DNA of 64,000 bases, taken from Muribaculaceae bacterium (GTDB taxonomy: Bacteria; Bacteroidota; Bacteroidia; Bacteroidales; Muribaculaceae). The position numbers and the translations under genes were made by a program. Of the stretch, positions 30,008 to 39,800 are shown in pieces. The DNA is taken from contig JAIDSM010000141.1 of NCBI GenBank assembly GCA_029061225.1, positions 1 through 64,000 on the forward strand, in the 5' to 3' direction. Numbering within the stretch: the stretch's first letter is position 1; every line of letters starts with the position of its first letter. The notes beneath the pieces were generated by a model, which did no database searches, was not told the origin of the DNA, and saw only the letters and a program-made list of their open reading frames with translations.

Positions 30008-31036
30008 ATGAAAAAGCACTATTTCATCATTGCGTCGGCCTTCCTGCTGACATCGCCGTCTTTCACGGCATCAGCTGAGACTGCTCCTGAGCCGGCCGAA
30101 GGAGCTGACAAGATTAGCTACATTCCCGAATTCCATGGAGCTGTCAGGCCTCGTTGGGAACTCGATACCGAGACCGGACAGAGCCGCTTCGAGGTAAGAT
30201 GGGCGCGTTTCACAGCTGAAGGAAAAGTGGCCCCGAAGATCGGATATTTCCTTCAGGTTGATCTCTGCGACCAGGGTGTATTCAAGTTTCACGACGCATA
30301 TGTGAAGATGGGCGTTGCCAAGGGTCTCGAGGTGCAGGCCGGCCAATTCCGCATGCCGTTCGGTCGCGAGCCATTTATGGCTCCCCAGAACTATGTCTTC
30401 GCCAACCGTTCATTCATGGGCAAGCAGATGTGCAACTACCGTAAGGTTGGCGCAAAACTCACTTATACGGTTCCCGTATCTCTCCCCCTCACCGTTGAGG
30501 CGGCTGTGGGTAATGCCGGAGGAGTAAGCAACCACAACACATGGAGCAAGTCGTATATGGGATGCGGACGCGTGACCCTTCAGGCCGGAGACTTCAATAT
30601 TTGCGGAGGTGTGATGGATATTCTGCCTGATGTCACGCGCATCATGCTCTACGACATCGGGACGACGTGGAAGCGAGGTGACTGGCGCGGCGGTGTGGAA
30701 TATATGAACGAGCATTATGTCGGCTCGAGCCACAAGGACGCCCACTCATGGGTGGCCTGGGGCGACTATGGACGCCCCGCGAAACTCGGCATCTTCAACC
30801 ATTGGAGCGTCCAGGCCCGCTACGACGGAATGAATCGTCAGTGGAACGGTGTCGCGGACACGGCTGACAATGAAGGGCGTCATCGCCTGACGCTGGGAGG
30901 TACGCTCTCCTATCGTTATAAGAAAGTGTTCGCCGACGTCATGCTCGATTATGAGCAGTATTTTTATCAGCACGGCTATACCCCGACCGAAGGCCAAGGC
31001 AATAAACTCGTCCTCGAACTCGCCGTCCGCTTCTGA
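30008..31036 (+). CDS. porin family outer-membrane beta-barrel protein (OprO/P-like)
   Basis: Signal peptide MKKHYFIIASAFLLTSPSFTASA; GQFRMPFGREPF; terminal aromatic residue LELAVRF. Confidence 0.8.
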   Translation: MKKHYFIIASAFLLTSPSFTASAETAPEPAEGADKISYIPEFHGAVRPRWELDTETGQSRFEVRWARFTAEGKVAPKIGYFLQVDLCDQGVFKFHDAYVKMGVAKGLEVQAGQFRMPFGREPFMAPQNYVFANRSFMGKQMCNYRKVGAKLTYTVPVSLPLTVEAAVGNAGGVSNHNTWSKSYMGCGRVTLQAGDFNICGGVMDILPDVTRIMLYDIGTTWKRGDWRGGVEYMNEHYVGSSHKDAHSWVAWGDYGRPAKLGIFNHWSVQARYDGMNRQWNGVADTADNEGRHRLTLGGTLSYRYKKVFADVMLDYEQYFYQHGYTPTEGQGNKLVLELAVRF

Positions 31037-31140
31037 CATGATAGAAGACATTACATACAAAATCCAAATGTTAATTAAATGTTAAAATCATAGTATATAT
31101 TTGCCTTAGGGAAAATAATTCTTACCTTTGTAATCGAAAT

Positions 31141-31355
31141 GGTTGCTCTGTCATCCAAGAGAGGAGGCATCAAGGAGCATTAAAAGGGAATGAGGTGTGA
31201 TTCCTCGACAGTACCCGCTGCTGTATTTCCCCGTTCCATGACTAAGTAAATACGTTATGGAATAAAGGTTTTTCGCATCCTGCCACTGGTCATTTCAAGA
31301 CTGGGAAGGCGCGAGAAAACCGGGATAAGTCAGAAGACCTGCCATTATCAATCAA
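31141..31355 (+). promoter_or_regulatory. cobalamin riboswitch
   Basis: aaaagggaatgaggtg, acagtacccgctgctgta, gccactg...gggaaggc, gtcagaagacctgcc. Confidence 0.93.
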
Positions 31356-31463
31356 GAAAAGCGCCCACGGGACTATGGGTTGGTCTTCTCACAGTCCCTG
31401 GTTTGCAGTGGATGTGAGATAATTCTTATACGGTTCTACTGATTACTCTAAGAATATACCCAT

Positions 31464-31510
31464 ATCCCGTCGAAATACCATTATCGGTATTCTGGCGGGA
31501 TTCTTTTTTT
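31464..31510 (+). terminator. putative expression-platform terminator of the cobalamin riboswitch
   Basis: atcccgtcgaaatacc-attatc-ggtattctggcgggat followed by ttcttttttt, just before btuB start. Confidence 0.65.
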
Positions 31511-31531
31511 ATCCATTGTAATCGGTAGGAA

Positions 31532-33529
31532 ATGGCAAATCGCTTATTCTGGTCTATTGTCATCCCATGCATTCTTCCGGGTGTGATCAATGCTGAGCAA
31601 CAATCAGACTCTACATATCTTCTTAAGGAAGTTATCGTCACGGCCCGTCAGAACAGCCGTGACATCATACCCGTACAGACGCTCTCCGGCGAAGAGCTTC
31701 AGAAACTCAACAGCAACAGCATCGCCGACGCCCTACGGTATTTTTCCGGAGTGCAAGTGAAGGATTACGGAGGTGTCGGAGGTTTGAAAACCGTAAACAT
31801 CAGGTCGATGGGCACTAACCACACCGGCGTCGTCTACGATGGAGTGGAGCTGGGAAATGCCCAGAACGGACAGATTGATCTCGGACAGTTTTCACTCGAC
31901 AACATTGAGTCGCTTTCCCTCTACAATGGCCAGAAAAGCGAGATCCTGCAGCCCGCGAAAGACTTTGGTTCAGCAGGTACCATATATATGAAGACCCGGA
32001 CACCAGTCTTCAATGAGGATGAAAACTATCATGTGCGGGCTACCCTTAGGACTGGTTCTTTTGATCTGTTGAATCCTTCTGCTCTAATAGAACTCAAGCT
32101 AAGTCGGAAAGTCACGGCTTCCCTGAGTGCAGAATGGGTTAACTCAAGCGGCAAGTACAAATTCCGTTACCGGCGCGTAAATCCGGCGGGAGAATTGGCT
32201 TATGACACTACCGCTGTCCGACAGAATGGAGATATTAACGCTACCCGCATAGAATTGAATACGTACGGAGAGTTAAACAACGGCTCATGGACATTCAAGG
32301 CCTACAACTATAATTCTGAGCGTGGTGTGCCTGGCGCGATAGTCAATAATGTCTGGCGTCGTGGAGAACGCATATGGGATACCAACTCATTCGTACAGGG
32401 ACGCTATACCGGACTCTTTGGCCGATTCTCTACCCTTAACAATCTCAAATACGCATTCTATCGCACCCACTATGTCAACAATGACGACAAGCAGGTGAAG
32501 ATCGACAACCTCTACAGGCAGAAAGAGATATATTTATCATCTGCCAACGAATATGGAATCTCTGACCGATGGAAAATATCGGCCAGCTATGACTTCTTTT
32601 GGAATACACTCGATGCTGATGTCTACGGTTTTGTCAAGCCGGACAGGATTTCACAATTTCTTTCAGCGGCCACTGCGCTTAATCTTGACCGGTTTAAGAT
32701 GCAGGCAAGCGTTTTGGGGATTTTCATTCATGACCGTATAAAAGGACAGCAGGCTCCCGCAGACAAGCATGTGCTCTCACCCGCTGTGTTCATAAACGGA
32801 TATCCTCTTGGAAACAAGGATTTCTCCCTTAGGGCTTTCTTCAAGAAATCTTTCAGGATGCCGACCTTCAACGACCTCTATTACGCCGACATGGGCAACT
32901 CCAGACTGTCTCCTGAACACGTAGTGCAATACAACGCCGGAATACTGTATGACCATAGTTCATCCTCTTCCGTAATTGCGACAGCCCGGTTGAGCGCCGA
33001 TGTCTATTACAATAAGGTAAAAGACAAGATAGTGGCCTATCCTAAAGGCCAGCAGTTCAGGTGGACCATGCTCAACCTTGGACTTGTCGACATCCGTGGC
33101 ATCGATGTGACGGGACTTATGACCCTGCATCCTGCGAAAGATCTATTCCTTACCCTAAGGGCGCAATATACTTTTCAGCGTGCCATCGACATAACAGATC
33201 CTTCCGACAATTACTATAGAGATCAGATTCCATATATTCCCCGGCATTCGGGATCTGCCGTGGCCAACGCTCAATGGAAAGGGTGGATTTTCAACTACTC
33301 TTGGATATACGTCGGGGAAAGATACAACCAGCAGGAAAACATCAGATACAATTACACACAGCCTTGGTATACATCCGATATTTCCATAGGAAAGGATCTA
33401 AGGTTCGGGAAAGTCAGCTTGAGATGCCTTTTAGAGATAAACAATCTTCTGAGTCAGGACTATGATGTCATTCTCAATTATCCTATGCCGAAACGTAACT
33501 TCAGACTGACCTTAAACGTGGAAATATGA
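31532..33529 (+). CDS. btuB: TonB-dependent vitamin B12 receptor
   Basis: Plug EVIVTARQNSRDIIPVQTLSGEELQKLNSNSIADALRYFSGVQVKDYGG; B12 riboswitch upstream; C-terminal barrel. Confidence 0.92.
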   Translation: MANRLFWSIVIPCILPGVINAEQQSDSTYLLKEVIVTARQNSRDIIPVQTLSGEELQKLNSNSIADALRYFSGVQVKDYGGVGGLKTVNIRSMGTNHTGVVYDGVELGNAQNGQIDLGQFSLDNIESLSLYNGQKSEILQPAKDFGSAGTIYMKTRTPVFNEDENYHVRATLRTGSFDLLNPSALIELKLSRKVTASLSAEWVNSSGKYKFRYRRVNPAGELAYDTTAVRQNGDINATRIELNTYGELNNGSWTFKAYNYNSERGVPGAIVNNVWRRGERIWDTNSFVQGRYTGLFGRFSTLNNLKYAFYRTHYVNNDDKQVKIDNLYRQKEIYLSSANEYGISDRWKISASYDFFWNTLDADVYGFVKPDRISQFLSAATALNLDRFKMQASVLGIFIHDRIKGQQAPADKHVLSPAVFINGYPLGNKDFSLRAFFKKSFRMPTFNDLYYADMGNSRLSPEHVVQYNAGILYDHSSSSSVIATARLSADVYYNKVKDKIVAYPKGQQFRWTMLNLGLVDIRGIDVTGLMTLHPAKDLFLTLRAQYTFQRAIDITDPSDNYYRDQIPYIPRHSGSAVANAQWKGWIFNYSWIYVGERYNQQENIRYNYTQPWYTSDISIGKDLRFGKVSLRCLLEINNLLSQDYDVILNYPMPKRNFRLTLNVEI

Positions 33530-34677
33530 ACATCAAACAGTTTTTCTTATATTTTTTCCCGCTCCTGACGGTAGCCACAAGTTGTCGTGAAGACGAACTT
33601 GTGGTTCCCTCGGAGTATGAGATAGTAGGCGACGAGGAACGAGGGGGTTCCGTCAGGGGATTCTATCTCGTCAATGAAGGAAACATGGGATCGAATAAAT
33701 GTACACTTGATTTCTACGACTATCATACCGGTCTTTATTCCAGAAACTTCTATGCCGAGAAGAATCCTCATGTGATAAAGGAACTCGGCGACGTGGGCAA
33801 TGACATAGGCATATATGGCAGCAAGATGTATGTTGTCGTAAATTGCTCGCATAAGGTGGAGGTCCTTGACGCGCGTTCAGGTGTCCGACTTGGGCAGGTA
33901 GACATTCCTAACTGCAGATACGTAAGGTTTCATCGAGGCAAAGCGTATGTCAGTTCTTATGTAGGCCCGGTTCTCATCGACCCGCATGCTCCCAAGGGTG
34001 CTGTCTACGAAGTGGACACCCTGTCGCTTTCCATCACACGGAAAGTCTCTGTCGGCTATCAGCCGGAAGAGATGGAGATTGTAGACGACTATATGTATGT
34101 AGCGAACTCCGGAGGTTATCGTGCTCCTTTGTATGATAACACAGTTTCCGTCATACAGATGGTAGATTTCAAGCAGGTGCAGCAGATTCCGGTCGGTATC
34201 AACCTGCATCGTCTGAAAAAGGATAGATACGGCAAATTGTGGGTGACGTCTCGCGGCGACTACCAGTCCCGTCCATCAAGACTGTATGTCATGCAGAAGA
34301 AACCGGGGTTCAATCAGATGACGGTCACTGATACTATTCCGATAGCATGTTCGAATATGGCTTTCTACGGCGACTACATGTACTATTACGCCACTGAATG
34401 GAATAATTATACCGCGTCAAACACAATCAGCTACGGCATAATAGATATCCGTACTAAAGAAATAATATCCGGTAATTTCATCACTGACGGTACTGAAAGA
34501 GAGATAACTATTCCTTATGGAATCGCTGTTCATCCCGACACCGGCGACATCTTTGTGACTGATGCGAAAAACTATGTTTCATCCGGAACGCTTTACTGTT
34601 TCACTCCCGACGGACGTAAAAAGTGGAGCGTAAGGACCGGAGATATTCCGGCTCACATTACTTTCTTGAGAAAATGA
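33526..34677 (+). CDS. surface lipoprotein beta-propeller, BtuG/YncE-like
   Basis: Lipobox TSCREDE; propeller-type repeats (PEEMEIVDDYMYVANSGG, IPYGIAVHPDTGDIFVTDAKNY); btuB neighbour. Confidence 0.8.
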   Translation: MNIKQFFLYFFPLLTVATSCREDELVVPSEYEIVGDEERGGSVRGFYLVNEGNMGSNKCTLDFYDYHTGLYSRNFYAEKNPHVIKELGDVGNDIGIYGSKMYVVVNCSHKVEVLDARSGVRLGQVDIPNCRYVRFHRGKAYVSSYVGPVLIDPHAPKGAVYEVDTLSLSITRKVSVGYQPEEMEIVDDYMYVANSGGYRAPLYDNTVSVIQMVDFKQVQQIPVGINLHRLKKDRYGKLWVTSRGDYQSRPSRLYVMQKKPGFNQMTVTDTIPIACSNMAFYGDYMYYYATEWNNYTASNTISYGIIDIRTKEIISGNFITDGTEREITIPYGIAVHPDTGDIFVTDAKNYVSSGTLYCFTPDGRKKWSVRTGDIPAHITFLRK

Positions 34678-35876
34678 ATAGGCAGTCTTTTATTTTTACG
34701 GGATTGATTCTCCTGGCAGCTTGTACTTCGGAAATACCAATGGTCAACCTTGGTATAGACGACACATATTATATATCACGAATGTCTAAACTGCCGTTGG
34801 AATCAGCTTTGACAGGTGATGCCTACGTCTGGAAGGTGAACGGAGAGGAAGTGTCGACCGACCGGAGCTATGTTTTTATCGCCCGAGACGAGGGGTCCTA
34901 CGATCTATCTTTTGACATTATCGATGAGCGCACACCGTATCATTTCGACTTCACAGTAAACGTGCTTCATGAGGATGTGGAGTATTCTCCATATATATCA
35001 AAAGTATACGAATATTGTCCTGCACCGGGACAGTTCGTCAATGAAATGCCGAGATATGAGGAGGGAGATTCCTACGCCGACATTCTTCAGAAAGCCGAGG
35101 AGTCGATATCGGGTACCAACGATATAATGATAACGCTCGGCGGTTTCGGCGGATATGTTACATTCGGATTCGACCACTCGGTGATCAATGTCCCCGGAGA
35201 GTACGATTTCAGGATCTGGGGTAATTCTTTCTATGAGTTGACTGATACTTCAAGGAAAGGTGGGTCGGCGGAGCCGGGAATTGTGATGGTAAGTTATGAC
35301 TGGAATTGCAATGGTATTCCTGACGATGAATGGTACGAACTCGCTGGAAGTTCCTACCATAACACATCGACGATACATAATTATATGGTAAGTTATAAGC
35401 GTCCCGATGTCAACCGTATTCCTGTTCCCGACGAGAGTGGTTACTTATCCGATACGGAATATATACCATGGCATGATTCCGAAGGAACAGATGGATTTAT
35501 TCCAATGAATATTTTCCATACCCAGAGTTACTGGCCGGAATGGATCGAACATGACGAGCTGAACTTCAGCGGAACGCGATTACCCCCTAATGCGGTAGAC
35601 ACCAGTGGTATCGGGAGGTATTTTATTCTGTATTGCTTCGACTGGGGCTATGTAGACAATCATCCGAATGATTATGCCGACCTTAACAGTTTCAAGATAG
35701 ACTGGGCCGTCGACTCTTGCGGCTGTCATGTCGATCTGCCTGCAATTGATTTCGTCAGGGTGTATACCGGTCTTAACCAATATTGCGGTTGGCTTGGGGA
35801 GACATCCACCGAATTGTGCCGCGCCGCCGACCTTCATATCAAAGATCTGACCGGAATACTTCCGCAGGTGCCTTGA
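34674..35876 (+). CDS. lipoprotein with PKD-like region, cell-surface protein
   Basis: Lipobox LLAACTSE; ATGA overlap with upstream gene; start inside ORF 34623..35876. Confidence 0.7.
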   Translation: MNRQSFIFTGLILLAACTSEIPMVNLGIDDTYYISRMSKLPLESALTGDAYVWKVNGEEVSTDRSYVFIARDEGSYDLSFDIIDERTPYHFDFTVNVLHEDVEYSPYISKVYEYCPAPGQFVNEMPRYEEGDSYADILQKAEESISGTNDIMITLGGFGGYVTFGFDHSVINVPGEYDFRIWGNSFYELTDTSRKGGSAEPGIVMVSYDWNCNGIPDDEWYELAGSSYHNTSTIHNYMVSYKRPDVNRIPVPDESGYLSDTEYIPWHDSEGTDGFIPMNIFHTQSYWPEWIEHDELNFSGTRLPPNAVDTSGIGRYFILYCFDWGYVDNHPNDYADLNSFKIDWAVDSCGCHVDLPAIDFVRVYTGLNQYCGWLGETSTELCRAADLHIKDLTGILPQVP

Positions 35877-35902
35877 GAGCTTATTAAAAAAAACGACATA
35901 CA

Positions 35903-36865
35903 ATGAAAATCAGAAAAATCAATCAGGCAATTGTATGCCTGACATTCGCGGCTTATCTCACAGCCGACGCATTCGTAGTGGATTGGGATAAGATCAGGCA
36001 TTGGGCCGGGGAAGGGACCAATAAGGCAGCGCTTGTCGTCCAGTTCAACGATGGCGGCGAGGAAAAGGCCTATGTATGGGGTTACCGATGGAGAGATTCC
36101 GAAACGCACCCTTCCGGTGAGGATATATTTCGCGCTATCGCCACTGAATGCGACGACCTGTATCTTTTCACCCAGTATACCGGATGGATGGGAAACACGG
36201 TCTGCGGCATAGGATACTCTCATTCAAATGCAGTGGCAGAGCATATCGGGTTTGACTTCGACACCGCTATGGAAGACCCGTGCATAAGTTTCAACTGGTT
36301 TTCCGCCAATGAGATGCTCGGACAGACATCCACTCCGGGATGGGACACTCCCGAGCTGTGCGAACGGGCTATCGAGGATTCGAAATCGACCCATATACTG
36401 GAGCATCCTATTGATGCCCGCCACTACGGTTATGCCTGTTACGACTACGACCATTGGCTTCGCTACGGAGGAGACTCGTCCATGCGCTGGCATGCCGGGT
36501 GGTATAAAGGATATTGGAGCTATTGGGTCGGAGGTGCCGACTCGGAGAGTCTCAGTTATTCGGGACTTGGATATTCGTCTCGCCGACTGTCTGATGGCTC
36601 CGTAGATGCATGGAAATATTCATTCCTTGACGGGCCCGTGGGCGGTGACTTCGACGGAGTGAGCGGAGCGACGGTCTCGTGGCATGAACTCGACTATGCC
36701 CATTTTGACAATGCGGGAATAACTATGCCGGATAAAGACACCGCTAACCGTTCAAGACAGATTTATCGCCCTGATGGCTCTATTGTCTATGATCTATCGA
36801 CTGCCGCGCCGGGAATTTATATCGTGGTGGAAGGCAACGAAACGAAAAAGATAATCATTCACTAA
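35903..36865 (+). CDS. secreted protein with a domain shared with the N-terminus of 36883..42321, plus T9SS-like tail
   Basis: WDKIRHWAGEGTNKAALVVQFNDGGEEKAYVWGYRW..; tail IYRPDGSIVYDLSTAAPGIYIVVEGNETKKIIIH. Confidence 0.75.
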   Translation: MKIRKINQAIVCLTFAAYLTADAFVVDWDKIRHWAGEGTNKAALVVQFNDGGEEKAYVWGYRWRDSETHPSGEDIFRAIATECDDLYLFTQYTGWMGNTVCGIGYSHSNAVAEHIGFDFDTAMEDPCISFNWFSANEMLGQTSTPGWDTPELCERAIEDSKSTHILEHPIDARHYGYACYDYDHWLRYGGDSSMRWHAGWYKGYWSYWVGGADSESLSYSGLGYSSRRLSDGSVDAWKYSFLDGPVGGDFDGVSGATVSWHELDYAHFDNAGITMPDKDTANRSRQIYRPDGSIVYDLSTAAPGIYIVVEGNETKKIIIH

Positions 36866-36882
36866 TATTAATTCCAACAACA

Positions 36883-39800
36883 ATGGCAATGAAGAAAAAA
36901 GTTATTGTTTCGCTCGCGGTTATGGCGGGCGTGACAGCAGCCTATGCATTCCTGCCGCGCACTGTCCAGGGCATTCCATATGTTCCTAAAGACGACCACG
37001 CGTCGAATGCCAAGCGTGCTTCAAGCGACAACCCGTTTGACCCGGGGCATGACCTTTCTGTTCCGGAAGGTGACTTCACCTTCGACATGATCGAAAGCTG
37101 GAGCGGCGAAGGAGCAAACCGTGCTGCGCTGGTGATTCAATGGAATGATCCGGAAGAGACTGAGGCTCTCGTTTTCGGCTACCGTTGGGACGGTCTCGCT
37201 ACGGGAGCGGACATGATCCGTGCCGTGGTGGCAGACAATCCGCAGCTCTACGGCCTCATTCAGTACACCAACGTATCAAGCCCTACCGATCCGCTCGGCG
37301 GTTATACCATCAACGGTTTCGGATGGGACAGGGACGGCGACGGGGAGATAGCCCTCAAGGACACGAAAGACAATCAGATCTATTACTCGGAGAACGGCCT
37401 CTTTATCCATCCGCGTGGATACGATCCCGACAAGGGTGGATCGTCAGACTATGACTACGACGACTGGGTGGCTGTAGACGACGATGACTTCTGGGGAGCT
37501 GGATGGTACCTTTCTTACTGGTCTTACTGGGTAAAGGGTAGTCAGGAGAGCTCTTTCGGATATTCAGGTTGGGGCGCATCGGGCCGCGTATTGGAAGACG
37601 GCTGCTGGGACGGCTGGAACTTCTCGCTCGACATGATGCCGAGCGAATGGAAGAACTTCAAGGCTGCCCCCAATCCGATGCCTGAAGGAGCTGTTACAGA
37701 ATTCAAGGTAGACGGATTGTATTATAACCTTACGAACTTTAACTCACGCAAGGTTGCGCTCTCTGCCCCGTTCGAGATGGAAGGCGAGGAGATCACTGCC
37801 TACACCGGTGACATAACAATCCCTGCCACTATAACGGTTGGAGACGAGACATATAATGTCACTGAAATCATGGCTTCAGCGTTTGAGAACTCTGCGGTAG
37901 AGATAGTTTCGGTCCCCTCCTCGATCACTAAGATTGGAGATTACGCTTTCCGCAACAGCAATCTCAGGCATCTCGGCCTTGAAGAAGAAGGAGCTATAGT
38001 CTCAATGGGCAAAGGAGTGTTCAGCGGTTGCTCGGAGTTCTCGCAGTTCATCCTTCCGGCAGCTGCCAAAGTTATTCCGGATGAGCTATTTAAAGGCACT
38101 GCACTGACAGAAATCTCACTTGAAGGAATAGAGAGTATAGGCGTTTCTTCTTTCGAGGACTGTAAGTCTATCAGCAATCTTGATATTCCTGAATCTGTTA
38201 AATCTATCGAATCAAAGGGATTCCGCGGATGTACCGGTCTGACCGAAGTCAAGGTTAACAACACATTCCCTCCATCCTGCGCGGAAGATGCTTTCGCTCA
38301 AGCATCCGACGAAGCTACGCTTTATGTGCCGATGGGTTACACGCAATCTTATGCTGCGGCCCTTGGTTGGAATGTATTCAAGAAATTCGACGAGTTTAGT
38401 CTTGAAGTCAACGTCGGCGACAGGTTCGCTATCTCAGGCATAGCCTATATCGTCACGGGAATCGAAGAAGACGCACGAACGGTCAAGGTGACTTACCAGA
38501 AGACAGTCGGCGACAAGACGGAAACAGCAGCTATAGCGGATGCGAATAAGGAAGGATATACCGGTGCTGTCGAGGTTCCGGCAGCGATCTCATATCAAGG
38601 AAAGGAATTCAGTGTCAACGAAATTGAAGAGAAGGCATTCTACGGAGCAAGCGAAATGACTTCCGTTTCTCTCCCTGTCGGAATTACATCGATTCCTCCA
38701 TATACTTTCCAGGATTGCACCTCACTCGGTTCGGTCTGTCTGCCGGCAACAGTGACTGAACTCGGATCCAATGCTTTCGCATATTGTGAATCACTCTCCG
38801 ATATCACTCTTCCGGAGGCAATCTCCTCGATTGGTAGCCGTTGCTTCCAGAATGCGGGCATATCGTCTGTAAACATTCCTTCCTCGTTGACTTCTTTGCC
38901 CGAATATTGTTTCTATGGAACCGCTCTCACGTCTGTGACTATCGGAGATCAGATAGAGACAATTGGCGCCAACTGTTTTCAGAACTGCAGGCAGCTGGCC
39001 TCGGCAGTACTACCCTCAGGTATAGAGAGTCTTCCTTCGAGCTTATTCTCCAACTGCTCTTCCCTGCAGTCCATCATCATTCCCGAAAGTGTCGCCGCCA
39101 TTGGTAGCAGCGCCTTTGCCGGATGCACGAGTCTGGAAGCCGTATCTATTCCTGCATCTCTCAAGGAGTTGAGCCACGGCATGCTTCAGAATTGCTCTTC
39201 ACTTAAGGAGATAGTGGTTCCGGCAGGAATAACATCACTGCAGAATCAGGTCTTCAGCGGTTGTAGCTCTTTGGAGAAGGTCACTATGAGTCCTGAAATC
39301 AGCGTCATCAACCAGAGTGCCTTTGCCAACTGCACCAATCTGCATACCATCGCCTACCACGGAGATAATGAGAATACAATCCCGGGCATCATCAAGCTCT
39401 CTGACAATACTCTAAGGATAGACCAGTATGCTTTCCAGAACTGCAAGGCCATCACTGAAATCATCCTGCCTGACGGATTCACTACCATTGGTGGTCGTGA
39501 GCCGTTCAAGAATACCGGAATCAGCGAGCTTATCATTCCCTCTTCCGTAACCGCGATGAATCAGAACTACATATGCGGAGATAATGAGGCTGTCAAATTC
39601 TATATGTGCGCAACCGAACCCGTTGCGGTCAATAAGTTCACTTTCGCTAAGTCAAGTGGCGATTACGCCTTCCCCGTCATTGTTCCTACAGGTTATGCCG
39701 AGACCTATAGGGAGGCCGCTAACTGGAATTGGTATTCCATAAGCGAGCCTGTAGTGGAAAGCCTGTCACTCGCTGAATTGAGTATTAACGACGGCATCCT

